From assembly GCA_022414725.1 (NCBI GenBank), contig CM039464.1, positions 31,305,109 to 31,369,108 on the forward strand: a DNA stretch of 64,000 nt, in the 5' to 3' direction. The stretch comes from Microglena sp. YARC (taxonomy: Eukaryota > Chlorophyta > Chlorophyceae > Chlamydomonadales > Chlamydomonadaceae). A program made the position numbers and the translations under genes. Of the stretch, positions 9,856 to 21,119 are shown one piece after another; position 1 is the first letter of the stretch; every line of letters begins with the position of its first letter. A model generated the notes under the pieces. The model searched no databases. It saw only the letters and a program-made list of their open reading frames with translations, and was not told the origin of the DNA.

Positions 9856-10170
9856 ATGGGATTCTTTAATACTCTCAAATCTGGCGTTGGTAAGGCTGTA
9901 GGCACTTTCGGGAATGTGGTTAGGAAGGTAGCAGATTTCGGTGGAGGTGTAGCTCGGAAGGTGGGACAGTTCTCTATACCGGTCTCTAACGCAGCAGCGG
10001 GGATAGCGGACATTCTCGGGCAAAGTGCCGTGGCGGATGGGATACGATCAGTACGAAGTGCGTTACATGGCTTCTCACCGGAAGCAGAGAAAATCCTGTC
10101 TAAAGCTAGCGGGATAGGGGAGAGTAGCACAGGGAATAGGCAAAGTCATGATGTAGCGGCGTTCCGCTAA
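9856..10170 (+). CDS. Gly-rich amphipathic core-like protein
   Basis: 104 codons, intact, with TATA-like gtatattta directly before the ATG. The sequence is Gly/Ala/Val-rich with regularly spaced Lys/Arg (MGFFNTLKSGVGKAVGTFG), and has SNAAAGIADILGQ near the middle. This type resembles adenovirus-like membrane-lytic or core peptides encoded at the end of capsid clusters; that comparison is inference. It is the last recognisable viral gene. GC content is higher than in the preceding genes. Confidence 0.5.
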   Translation: MGFFNTLKSGVGKAVGTFGNVVRKVADFGGGVARKVGQFSIPVSNAAAGIADILGQSAVADGIRSVRSALHGFSPEAEKILSKASGIGESSTGNRQSHDVAAFR

Positions 10171-10192
10171 CCAACAGTCAGTCGCTTCGCTC

Positions 10193-10237
10193 ATGACTTC
10201 CTCTTGACTTCCTCTTGACTTCCTCTCGACTTCCTCT
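10193..10237 (+). repeat. 12-bp tandem repeat
   Basis: Four copies of a gacttcctcttg-type unit just downstream of the last viral gene. It may mark the boundary of the viral element. Confidence 0.7.
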
Positions 10238-10245
10238 AATGGTCG

Positions 10246-10430
10246 GCTGGAATTCTAGGGGGGGCAAGGTCCATACTGTGGACGTTGGGGGGGGGGGGGG
10301 GGGGGGGGGGTAAACGACGCACGACAGTTTTACTAATCGGAGTCAGGTTCACACTTCAGCGTAGGGCGATTCGCGGCTGGAATTCTAGTGGGGCAAGGTC
10401 CATACTGTGGACGTTGGGGGGTAAACGTTG
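10246..10430 (+). repeat. direct duplication with G homopolymer
   Basis: The segment beginning ggctggaattctag and ending gtggacgttgggg occurs at about 10246-10290 and again at about 10376-10417. Both are followed by G runs and taaacg. The first G run exceeds 20 bases and is probably unreliable in length. Short ggtactgccac-type repeats follow at 10541-10575. Confidence 0.7.
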
Positions 10431-10439
10431 TACTGGGCC

Positions 10440-11600
10440 TGCCAACGACTACTATTTTTCTTATCCATTCGTGTAACCTCCCGTCACGCAGTGATGGTCG
10501 CGTCAGCTCCCGAATCTTAGGCGAATCATCCATGGCAAATCACGGTACTGCCACGGTACTACCACGGTACTGCACGGGAAAATCTACCGGACATCCTCCG
10601 AGATATAATTCGTGCGGAGGGACTATCGGAAAGACCCCTACTGTTTGTCGAAGTAAAATGAAGTTATCGAAAAAAACCCGAAGACCGGCATGCTCCACAA
10701 CTAACTTCCGTCGGCCAGCTCCATCAAATCAACAGCTTTAGCAAGGACTGCTGTCTGATTGTCTCTCTGGCTCATCTGCTGATTTCCCTCCTGCCGAAGG
10801 TAAGCCCCCGGTTATTTGTCCAAGGATGCGGTGCACGTGCAGGATTTGCACATCAATGGTTTCAGTCTTGCGCGTAAGATACGCGCCTGGCACACTGCGA
10901 TTATTTCCAGAGGGGGATCACCAAGCGTGCTAGCAATGTACTCTCTTCGAATCCAGAGCAGCACCCGAATTGTTATTCATGTGGATTAGGAGACCATCAT
11001 GGCAGGGCTCAATGCCTCGAATCCTTGGCATGAATACCGGTTTATGATTTGTATAGTCGGAGGTGCCGAAATAATCCCAATGCGCTTACGCGAGCTCCCA
11101 AAACCCCAATTAGATGTTCTTTCGTTCACCGGGATTTCGAGATTTCGATTTTTGGAGTCTCGGACAAAACTTGGCATAACCATCGGTGAAGCAACGGCAG
11201 GCAGCTCGAGTATTATTGCATAATCAAAATAGGCATGCCTCGACCAGTCACTATAGCATTACATCTATACTTTTTAAAGTGGTGACATCAACCAGATTGC
11301 TAGGATGAATTAGCACTCAAAGTGCTCTACAAATTTACAATATAATTTGTGTGACCTGCCCTACAGATTTCTCCTCTGTCCAATTTGGTGATAAAGATCA
11401 AACGGAGATAATGATAGATGGTGATCAAGATGGAGCATATTTAGGGGAGTCTGAACATTTTGTGATGCAGGGGATGCATTGCAATGCTGGACTAAGATTG
11501 GTGTCCTCATTGCTCAAGCAGTTTTGATGCTGAGTCACATAGGAATGAGAAAATTTGGTGCATCTTTATCTCCCTGAATACATTGCAGTTCAAGAACATT
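10440..11600. other. no gene recognised
   Basis: Mixed-composition sequence right of the viral cluster. Short ORFs on both strands (for example 10999-11223) lack recognisable motifs. The right end of the viral element presumably lies near 10200-10450, but no terminal inverted repeat can be tested because the left end is outside the window. Confidence 0.4.
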
Positions 11601-11621
11601 AAAGGGCAGCTAGACTCAGTC

Positions 11622-11889
11622 TTGTACCTGTAAATGAAAACCATGTTGTTGCTTTGGGGCATGGCCACCTTCGTGGAGTCAGGAGAGAAGGCCATGGCCG
11701 GACAATGTAGTTTGTCGTGGACTGCGCATCAGCTGGCTTAGTCTTGAATTTGTCCTTTTGATCGCCATTGTCACCGAGCAGATAAACCACCTTGTTGGTG
11801 GTTATTGCAGCTAGCTTGCCATGTGTTGGACGACCAAACAGAGAGGTAAATGACGGAAGAAGGATATTCTTCAGAAGGCGAAGCTGCAT
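11622..11889 (-). pseudogene. IFT172: IFT172-like first exon, frameshifted
   Basis: From ATG 11889 the minus strand reads MQLRLLKNILLP, then a WD-repeat-like KLAAITTNKVVYLLGDNG, DKFKTKPADAQ, and YIVR. After a 1-nt frameshift near 11690 it continues MAFSPDSTKVAMPQSNNMV and ends near a tacag/gtacaag splice-donor-like site. The order MQLxxLxxLL, RVVYL, DKFxTKPAD, MAFSPDSTK is the N-terminus of IFT172, an intraflagellar transport complex B protein with N-terminal WD repeats. I did not find convincing downstream exons, so this may be a gene fragment or a gene whose next exons lie in poor sequence. It implies a flagellated host. Confidence 0.62.
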
Positions 11890-12926
11890 GGCTTCGATTG
11901 ATTCAGCAGGGGCGCGGCTCTAATGTTTTTTGCACGCAATGAATCCTTGTTTCAGTCAAAATGCAGAAGTAAGAAGCAGTAAGCTGTGTTAACAACCAAG
12001 CTCGATCTAGATAAATGGGGAGAAGATAGCAGCAGAAGGTCAATGGGAGTCGCACCTAGCAAACTAGAAAAAGAACGCGGCCCTCCCCCACCCCCCCACC
12101 CCCCACCCCCCTGGCACACACACACATCGCATACGACCCAAGCACCTCAGTCCGCATGCCGCCCAAGCTGAGATCAAACTGAACGAAACTACAGATGTAC
12201 TTTGTACTTGTAATTAGAGGTCTGCTTCAGCTACAATGTAGCAGAATGCTGCACAGAATATGTGTTTCTATTCCAAATGCATTCAGAATCACCGCTTTGT
12301 CCCCTTCTTTATCCGCCTACTTATCCGTCCCGAGATGGTAGGTGGTTTCAAAGGAGTGTGTGTAAACTCGACCTTGAAGAAATAAAATAATCTGACTACG
12401 TATTTTGCGCTCATCGACCTGACTGAAGCTGAGTGAATAAGGTATGGCTGTGCACAGAAGAGAGGACCTAATGCCGGACACTATCGGAAGAGGCAAGCTC
12501 ACTTGGGTGACAGGGCTATGTTTGAATCTCGGACAAACAAATGGTTACTACTTTAGTTGTCAAGCAGCACTAGACGCCCAGGTCCAACAGGCAGAGGCAG
12601 ATGCAGAGAAGGTCAACGCAAGCAAGAGCAGCTGCCCAATGTGTGAGTGCAGCCCTACCTTATATTTTCAAAATGTTCTTGAGGGAGCGAAAGAATACGA
12701 TATTCGATCATTGATAAAAACAAACCAAGGTTTGATCATGAATCATGATCAGCCAAGGCTTGATCAACCAAGGGCTTATGATCTTCTTTTGCGCATCAAA
12801 TTATGCAGCAGCATGGCAGAATCATAATGACCTCCACTGGTAAGGTGACGAAAATCCGATACTTATGCCTCGTATTAATAAGGACTATGTCAATACATTC
12901 AAAGGCAACATGATGCTAATTTTGAA
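11890..12926. other. no gene recognised; C-rich tract
   Basis: Contains a C-rich/CA-rich tract at about 12083-12130. The plus ORF 12444-12827 has no recognisable motif. Short gatca-rich repeats lie around 12735-12780. Confidence 0.4.
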
Positions 12927-12990
12927 GGATAGATAACGCCTGGAGGGCGTGGTGTTAGGGGACCCTCCCGTACGCCGCAGCTGGGGAAAG
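12927..12990 (-). repeat. SINE 3' part
   Basis: The sequence starting gataacgcctgg and running through gtacgccg matches 31228-31290 and, shorter, 25593-25620. It is the non-tRNA end of the SINE described at 31228-31440. Confidence 0.55.
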
Positions 12991-14062
12991 TCACCATGGC
13001 AGACATAGTAAGTGTCACCCTCCAGGCGGTGAGGGACTCCTTCATGCGACGCAACTCTGTGGCAAGGAATGCTGGTACAGGAGGCGGTAGATTCTCTGTG
13101 CAGCTTAGAGATGAGTTTGTCTACGTGTTCGCAACTGATCCCTAAGTTGGAGAGATTGGTAATAGTTGGGATTTGTATGGTACCAGTGGTACCTATGGTG
13201 AAGACTAGGTAGTGTACAAGGAATCCTTGTTGTTGAAGGATACGTTGGAGCTCTTATGCTGAACGCTCTTTTCCTGGAATGTGATTTGGTGGTTAGTGTC
13301 TGAGCAGTAGCCCAGTTCAACTAGGTAGGCTTTTCTTGGTTTGGATTCGTCGTCAAATGAGGAAAGATCACAACCTACTGTATTTATCCCATGTGGCTTG
13401 GGGAAGATCAGGGGGTTTGAGGGTGGTTGGGGGTCTTAGTGGGAATGTGGGGCGCTGGGACGTTCGCTTCACAAAGTGCCTGCATCCATGTACATGGGGA
13501 GAGCCCCCCCAGAGCTCCTTTGGCTACTGCCTTTTGGATGAGTTGGACCGCCTTATTATGGTCTGTTAATATACATTCCTTTGATGACAGGGTCGGCCTA
13601 CCTGCACCAACAGCAAGAATATGGCCAGTCTCCTGTCTGTGCTTTGCGAACAAAGAGGGCGCTTATCAATCAGAGGGGGGGCTAGTGCTAGTACCATAGG
13701 GGCGTTTGTAACTGTAGCCCAATTTTCCTAGTTCCATAAAGCGTCCCCACCTGAGCCTTGGTGGATTTTTTATTTTTGCCACAATTTTCATAGTCGGTGG
13801 ATTGCCAGGAAAGAGAGTTGCAGTATTTTACTGCCTGAGGGAGGAGGAAGGGGTTGGCTTGCTCCCACATGGAGGCGTAATCTTGCCCGTGGTGTTTGGC
13901 CGTGCCAGGTGTGCAGGGGGCGGTGGGGAGGTTGAGCCTTTGATACCCTTGGTGAGATTGTTGGCCGGGTGCCGGGGGGCTTGGTCGCACCATTAATAGA
14001 TTTGGGGGGCTTGGAACAGACGGCCAGTGACATATTGAGGTGGCGCATTGTTTCCCCTGTTA

Positions 14063-14572
14063 TTACTTGGCTCCATGAATTGTTTCATGTATCCTGTCGT
14101 GCGCTTCTTTCGCGAGTGTGGTCTGCTCGTCATTCCCTATAAATTCTGAGTGAGATCGGAACCTTAAGCAGGCGCGTGGTAGGCAGCAGCGTTGTGGTTG
14201 TTGATAATGTGGATAGGCGATGTCTTGCAGGAGGTAACGAGTGTTTGTTTTCCCCGTGTCCTGCTGGGATGGTAAATGTTGCAGGTTAATAAGCTGCAAA
14301 GGAACAGTTTAAGCTGTCGGAGTAGGACTGGTGAGTTCTTCATCTATTTCGGATTTGTAAATGAGTGCTTGTTGGATTGCCACGAGTTTTTCGGCGCGAT
14401 TGATTCGCAGTGATTGCCTGTCCCGCCAGGGTCTATGCGGAAGGCAACGTGAAGCGACCGACTGTGGGGGAGTATACGCCTGCCCTAGGCGTAGGAACGG
14501 CCGTCTTTGTCTATGATGGCAACTTTTCCATCTGTGTATAGAGCGAGGGCCTGGTGCTTGTAGGAATAGCAT
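14063..14572 (-). pseudogene. RNase H domain of the retroelement
   Basis: Minus strand, in order: YTDGKVAIIDKDG (14501-14540; catalytic Asp), RINRAEKLVAIQQAL (catalytic Glu), YSDSL (about 14310-14325; third acidic residue), then RSHSEFIGNDEQTTLAKEAHD-type sequence around 14090-14155 that matches the RNase H C-terminal H...GNDxADxLA pattern. At least two frameshifts or stops separate these blocks. Function in an intact element: removal of the RNA template strand during reverse transcription. Confidence 0.62.
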
Positions 14573-17500
14573 GTGTGCACGGGAGCACGGTGGGTGTTAT
14601 GGGTGTGGGGTCTTATCTGCATGGGGGTGGGTTGTTGTGCCCCAGGTCTTTAAGGAGGGAGCTAAGTGCCTTGGCGTAGGTTGGTGGTAGGAAGGCCAGT
14701 TGGGAGGGGGGGTGGAATCCTTGGTCGTGGGATGGGGAAAGTGGCCCCAATGTCCCTCATGGTTTGGGCCCATGTGGTGGGTGGGTTGTGGAGCGGTACT
14801 TTTGGCAATGGCAGTGGGTTTGAGTAAGTGGCAAATGAGTTTGTAGGTTCCTCTGTGTTCTTGGCAGGGTTGAAGTTTTTCCCCCGTCCAGATTAGGGAG
14901 GGGGTGAGGGTTTGGCCTTCGGAGGCAGATGTGGCTAGTTTCGCATAGCCCATGGGTCGATTTAGGAGGTGCGTTATGGGCATATGTGGGTATTGTGTGG
15001 GACGCAGAGAATGGTGCACGCGGGAATATCAATGGGTGTGAGCATGTATGGCACTAGCTCTAGTGCCCATCGAACAGCCTTGTGGGCCTCTTCAGGGTTC
15101 TGGCTGGTGAGGTGTGTGCTTTCCCCCAGTCAAGGTTTGGGTGTAGCAGTGAGGGGTCCTACAGCCAAATAGTTGGCCAATGGGGGTGGGGGTGTTGCCA
15201 TGGGAGAGGGTGGGGATCATTAGGTAGGGGTGATGTGTCAAAGGTCCGTGTTGTCATCCCGCAGGGTGGACTCATAGCCTTTTGTGTATGGCAGGGGAGG
15301 ACATTGGAGATGGTAGTGTCTTTGTGCTGTGATGGGAGGGGTGGCTACGTCTCAGCGAAGGTTCCTGTGCTGTGGAGGGTCCAGAGGTGGGGAGAGTAGG
15401 TGCCTTGGGGTGGTATGGTATCTGTGGTGGAGGAGGTGGAGTTGGGAGAGGGGTATACTTGAGGCCCATTTGGCCTATGCTTGGTGAGGGATTAGATATG
15501 TGAGTGTGTGTCTCCAGTTGTTGGAGATGTTGGGAGGAGGCGAAGGTTGGGTTGGTACCTTCCTATATTCATTCAGTGATATACCGAGCTTGTATTGTGG
15601 TATTTTGCCGTGGGGGTTGGTTGGAAGTATGCTTCAGCAGATTTCTGGGTGGTGGGGTTCTTAGCGTGGGACCGTGGTTGTAATGGCTGAGGGTTTTGCC
15701 TGAGTTCGCGTATACAGTCCATTGTGGCATCAAACTCTCCCTCCTCCGCCCACTGTCCTTGTTGGTTGGACGGTTTTAGGTGAGAGGTAGGAGGTCATTT
15801 TGTGTTCTGGGTGGAATGGAGGAGGGGACGGGTGGCTCTCTATGGGGGTAGAGTTTGCAGGTGGTGGCTATGTAAAAGGCATGGCAGGTAGTCTCTACTG
15901 ATAGTTTCATGGTGGGGGCAATCAGCAGGCAGGGTTAATTTTGTTCCTTGGTCAGGTGTGAAGACATGCGGAAGCGGTGTCGGACAAGTGACCACAATGG
16001 AGGTGGCAGAGGAGTAGGTGTGGGAATGCCACAACGGGGAAGGCCAGACAGATATGTTAACAAGGGAGAATGGTTGGCAGAGAATTTGGTGCATGGGCTT
16101 TCTGGACCCTTCTCAATATCTGTGATGGGGGGGTTTCTCGGAGGTTCGTAGCCTTCTCCTTTTTTGGCTCTGAAGCCAGGAGGTGGGGGTCAGGCCTGTG
16201 TTGGTGTTCCATATGGAAAGGTGGAGGAGCTTTGGCTGGGGTTTGGGGGAGCAAAAGTGTCTGGGGTAGAGACAGCATGCACCAGGTTCGTCGGGGGAGC
16301 TGTTTCTTACGGAGGTGTGGTGTTTATAGTAAGGAGCGTCAGTACATTTTGTGGGTGTCATTTCTGATGAATTGCATTTGCTGGCAGTCCAAGCAATCTT
16401 GGGGTCAAAGTTGCTTCCCAAGGCTTGAGCATACTTGGTGGGGTGAAGTAGGAACTCCTCTGGCCCACCACATGTGTGCATTGGAAGGCAGGGATGCTCT
16501 CGATATTATGCGTGGGTAGTGGCCTTGTGTTGTGTGGGTTGGGGGTAAGGATGCCGCACTGGGGTGCAAGTGGTCGGGGCAGTATGGGGGCAGTATGGTC
16601 CCAGTTGTTAAGGGTGGTGGCTGATAGTATATGTGGAGAACTTGAAATGTGCCGGTTGGGCGAATGCGTTTAGGTGTATGGGGGGGTCCTCGATGCCAAG
16701 GCTGGGGGCTGTGGCATGAGTAGAGTTGATGGTGGGCTTCCAGGTGGGGGTTGGAGAGCTAACAGGTGTAGGCTGAGTCTGTTTGAGGGCAACTTTAATG
16801 CCTAGTGGAGACTCTGGTGCCATAGGGGTTGGGGAGAGGGTATTGGATGGGATGATTGTGGTCCCATCAGGGCTCCAAATGTCAGCTAGGGGAAGTAATG
16901 CCGCAAAGGGGATTGAGGGTTTTGAGAAGGTTTGGGCGGGAATGGTGTGTTGGGGTAAGTCCCGGGAGGGAGTCTTGGAAGGGGGTTGAGTATGGGGGGG
17001 TTTCATCTCCATATGGATTTTGGATGGAGGCTCTTTTGAGGATGTGCATTTGCCTGGCCAAGGTAAAGTACTGAAGATGTATGGCTGGGCAAGGTAAGAC
17101 GGATCCATACCCTGGAGCATAGTAAGCTTCTTTGTGGAGAAGGGTGTAGTGAGCCTGCCTAAAGTTTCCCCGTGCTCGTGGAGGGACCTAGGTGAGGTGG
17201 GACTGCTGTAAAACTTGAGAATAGTCCAGCCATCGTAGGAAAGGGGAATACCCAATCTGCCTGGTCCGCAGGGGGAAAGCTAGACACTGAGCAGTTGGGA
17301 ATGAGGGGTGAAGGTCACGACAGGCATTTTTTAGTCAGGGGTCATAAGGCCTTGTTCTAAGAGGCCTATATCCGAGTAAGCTGTAGGTGTCTACGGTCAT
17401 AGGGGTAGGTGGATGGCAGGCCTTAATACAACGTGTGATGAGGTCTGAGACTTTGGGAGAGGGGGGGGCGCTTTTGTTTGGCAGTGGGTGAGGGTTTTGG

Positions 17501-17689
17501 TTGTCCTTTACTATGTATTGAGGGCCAAGGCTTGTTTCATGAGGGGTCTCCAGTTTAAGGGTGAGGCTAACCGGCACCCGAGATACTTGTATTGGTTATT
17601 GGGGGGAAGGTATGGTAGCCCGATGTGGTCGGTGTAATGGAGGATGTGTTTGTTGGAGCAAGTTGGTTAGGGCCCTACATGTGGTTTGG

Positions 17690-17850
17690 TGGGATCCTTT
17701 GGAGTGGAGCCATGCATATGCCATGATCATGCATTTACCCCCGTTAAGAGGAATCCCAGACCAAGTACTGAATTGTTGCACTTTAAGGCATGTACCTGCA
17801 GGTTGTCTGCTTGTTAGTGACCACACTGGTGTCATCAGCATATCCCTAGG
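17690..17850 (-). pseudogene. reverse transcriptase palm fragment (YADD)
   Basis: The minus strand reads GYADDTSVVTNKQ with YADD at 17831-17842, the RT catalytic box. After a frameshift and a stop it continues KVQQFSTWSGIPLNGGKCM, the F..WSG..LN..KC block that follows YADD in LINE reverse transcriptases. Upstream motifs are lost in the N gap. Confidence 0.72.
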
Positions 17851-17941
17851 CTACCTGTTTTATTTGGTCAGTATTGGATTGGTTGAGGTTATTGCCTTGC
17901 GCTGTCTTCCTCTGCCCCCGGCTTGTAGCCATCTGAGGAAA

Positions 17942-18941
17942 NNNNNNNNNNNNNNNNNNNNNNNNNNNNNNNNNNNNNNNNNNNNNNNNNNNNNNNNNNN
18001 NNNNNNNNNNNNNNNNNNNNNNNNNNNNNNNNNNNNNNNNNNNNNNNNNNNNNNNNNNNNNNNNNNNNNNNNNNNNNNNNNNNNNNNNNNNNNNNNNNNN
18101 NNNNNNNNNNNNNNNNNNNNNNNNNNNNNNNNNNNNNNNNNNNNNNNNNNNNNNNNNNNNNNNNNNNNNNNNNNNNNNNNNNNNNNNNNNNNNNNNNNNN
18201 NNNNNNNNNNNNNNNNNNNNNNNNNNNNNNNNNNNNNNNNNNNNNNNNNNNNNNNNNNNNNNNNNNNNNNNNNNNNNNNNNNNNNNNNNNNNNNNNNNNN
18301 NNNNNNNNNNNNNNNNNNNNNNNNNNNNNNNNNNNNNNNNNNNNNNNNNNNNNNNNNNNNNNNNNNNNNNNNNNNNNNNNNNNNNNNNNNNNNNNNNNNN
18401 NNNNNNNNNNNNNNNNNNNNNNNNNNNNNNNNNNNNNNNNNNNNNNNNNNNNNNNNNNNNNNNNNNNNNNNNNNNNNNNNNNNNNNNNNNNNNNNNNNNN
18501 NNNNNNNNNNNNNNNNNNNNNNNNNNNNNNNNNNNNNNNNNNNNNNNNNNNNNNNNNNNNNNNNNNNNNNNNNNNNNNNNNNNNNNNNNNNNNNNNNNNN
18601 NNNNNNNNNNNNNNNNNNNNNNNNNNNNNNNNNNNNNNNNNNNNNNNNNNNNNNNNNNNNNNNNNNNNNNNNNNNNNNNNNNNNNNNNNNNNNNNNNNNN
18701 NNNNNNNNNNNNNNNNNNNNNNNNNNNNNNNNNNNNNNNNNNNNNNNNNNNNNNNNNNNNNNNNNNNNNNNNNNNNNNNNNNNNNNNNNNNNNNNNNNNN
18801 NNNNNNNNNNNNNNNNNNNNNNNNNNNNNNNNNNNNNNNNNNNNNNNNNNNNNNNNNNNNNNNNNNNNNNNNNNNNNNNNNNNNNNNNNNNNNNNNNNNN
18901 NNNNNNNNNNNNNNNNNNNNNNNNNNNNNNNNNNNNNNNNN
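17942..18941. other. assembly gap, 1,000 N
   Basis: Exactly 1,000 N, likely an arbitrary scaffold gap. Long reading frames reported across it are artefacts. Confidence 0.99.
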
Positions 18942-19290
18942 TATTACTCTTGGGCACCTGGAACACACACACACACACCGGGACTCTGGTCTGGAACTGC
19001 CCCTCCCCACAGCGATGAACATTATGGCGATCAATTATGAGCAGGTAAATGGTGTTAACTGCCCTGGGCCCACTTGTTGCCCTGCCTGCGGGGAATTTCC
19101 TCCACCCTTCACCCTGTCCTGCCTGAAAACCACAGCCAAGGTACATTACGGCACCAGCTTGGCGAACGTAGACTAGGGCGTTCATTGTGTGCACTGCAGA
19201 GTCTTCTCCACCATTACCAACCTGTGTCTTAAGGGATGGGGTTATGTATGATGTGTTAACTCTTGCTTGCTTGTTGTCGGGTGGGGGTGG
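18942..19290. other. no gene recognised
   Basis: A CA microsatellite at the gap edge, then unique sequence. A 53-codon plus ORF at 19015 has no recognisable motif. Confidence 0.4.
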
Positions 19291-19299
19291 TGGCGGTGG

Positions 19300-19700
19300 G
19301 GGTCGGGGGTGGCATGGCATGGCTGAATTCGCGGTTGCTCACCGGTACCGTGTCTGGTCGTGAACTGTGTCTAGGTACGTATGAGGGTGTGCTAATGCTT
19401 CTGGGCTTGCTTTGTGGTGGGGGTGGTTGTGGTGGGGGGAGGGCAGCGGGCCATGGCTGAGTCCTTGCTCATCCGATATCAGGTTGACAGGACCTTGTTT
19501 AGGTACGATTTAGGGTTGTACTCTTGGCTTGCGGTTTTGTGTGTTGGTGTGGTGGGGCGGAGGGCACGGCTATGGCAGTGGCTGATTCCTTAGCTCACCC
19601 GTTACCTGGGAGGTCCTGTGTCTTAGGTACGATGAGGGTTGTAACTTGGTCTCTTGCTGCATGTGTGTGTTTGTGTGGGTGGCGTGGGGTTGGGTGGGTG
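19300..19700 (+). repeat. diverged tandem repeat, about 130-bp unit
   Basis: Three copies of a unit containing catggctgaattc / gctcaccggtacc / ctaggtacgtatgagggt and a G-rich spacer. Confidence 0.6.
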
Positions 19701-19959
19701 TTATGGGGGGGGGCTCGCAGATGTGCGTTTTCTGCATTATTAGAGCACAATTTGGTTGTTTCTTATATCATGCTGCAATGCACACATGGCAACTTGCCTT
19801 CATTGTGCGGTGTGTGGGCTAGGTGATCCTAGTGATGTTCTCACAAGTAGAGCCCTCCAGGCGGATATGTGCCTCTTGTCCCTGAAATTTTGGCTTTGCA
19901 GCAGCTTATCTCTGGCTAGTGGTTGTGGGGTATGTAGGTCTATTGGTATTTTATTTGTG

Positions 19960-20330
19960 TGTTGTTGGGATGTTATGCTAATTAAATGGAGGGACCTCTG
20001 TTGCTGTCTGAATGTGTTGTGGATTTGAGCTCTTTCTCTGCATGGTGTGGGTATATTAAGGTCTACATTTGTGTTGTTGTTGGATGTTTGATGCTAATAA
20101 ATGGAGGGACCTCTGTTGTCGTCTGAATGTTGTGATTTGAAGCTCTTTTCTTCTGCAATGGTGTTGGGGTATTATAGTCTAAGTCTAACATTTGGGTTGG
20201 TTGGATGTTATGCTTAATACATGGAGGACCTCTGTTGTGTCTGAATGTTGTGGATTTGCAGCTCCTTTCTCTGCATGTTGTTGGGTCATATAGGTCTAGA
20301 TTGTGTGTGGTTGGGATGTTTCGCAAAAGT
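19960..20330 (+). repeat. tandem repeat, about 100-115-bp unit
   Basis: Three to four copies of a unit with ggatgttatgctaataaatg, ggagggacctctgttg, and gtggatttgcagctc. Its gtctgaatgttgt segment seeds the array at 20340. Confidence 0.65.
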
Positions 20331-20339
20331 ATGAAGCCT

Positions 20340-21110
20340 GCTCCGGGAGTACTAGTCCATCTGTGTCTGAATGTTGACCTCAGTGTCTGAATGTTGGTAC
20401 CTCAGTGTCTGAATGTTGTACCTCAGTAGTTCTGAGTTGTTCTTGCTGAATGTTGTACCTCAGTGTCGTGATAGGTGGCTTGGTAGATTGATTACCCTTT
20501 GTGTTTTGGAGTGTATGTACCTCTGTGTCTGAATGTTGTAACTTCTCAGTGTCTGAATGTTGTACCTTGGTCTGTGTCTGAGATGTTGTACCTTGTGGCT
20601 CTGAATTTGTAACCTCTGTCTGAATGTTGTACTGTTCATTGAATGTTGTACTCTGTGCTGCTCTGTGTCTGAATGTTGTACTCTCAGTTGTCTGAATGTT
20701 TGTACCTCTGTGTCTGAGATGTTGTACCTCTGTGTGTCTGATAGTTTTGTGAATGTTGTACCTCTGTCTTGGTTCTGAATGTTGTACCTCTGGTGTTCTG
20801 AATGTTGATTACTCTGTGTCTGAATGTTGGGATCCTCAAGCTGTCCCTGATGTTGTACCTCTGTGTCTGAATGTTGTACGATGTTCTGTGTCTTGAATGT
20901 TGTAGCGCGTTCTCGTGTCTGAATGTTGGACCTCAGTGCTGAATTGTTGTTATCGAATGTTGTACCTCTGTGTCTGAATTTTTACCTGATGTGTGTCTGA
21001 ATGTTTGTACCTCTGTGTCTGAATGTTGTACCTCTGAATGTTGTACCTGTGGTCTGTAATTGGTACCTGTTGTCTTGAATGTTGTATCCTGTGTTGAATG
21101 TGTTTGTGGA
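20340..21110 (+). repeat. noisy 21-bp minisatellite
   Basis: About 30 copies of a gtctgaatgttgtacctctgt-type unit with many single-base indels. The pattern looks like uncorrected long-read consensus rather than natural divergence. Confidence 0.75.
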
Positions 21111-21119
21111 TTTGCAGCT

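Larger units (their letters stand above)
13100..17941 (-). mobile_element. decayed non-LTR-type retrotransposon with RT and RNase H
   Basis: About 4.8 kb of strongly T/G-rich plus strand (C/A-rich minus strand), ending at the assembly gap. The minus strand carries reverse-transcriptase and RNase H signatures in 5'-3' order (separate entries) and many Pro/Thr/His-rich ORF fragments between them. Frames are broken many times. The RT-before-RNH order fits a LINE of an RNH-bearing clade, but family and ends cannot be set. The upstream part of the RT is probably in the gap. The base-composition change at about 13100 is sharp and is the best guess for the 3' limit. Confidence 0.6.

Noticed and set aside
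12995..13144. Plus ORF MADIVSVTLQAV... of 49 codons
   Set aside because: Short, unmatched, and beside a SINE fragment; could be chance.
17561..19320. Reading frames of 380-486 codons across the N gap
   Set aside because: They consist mostly of unknown bases; artefacts of translating N.
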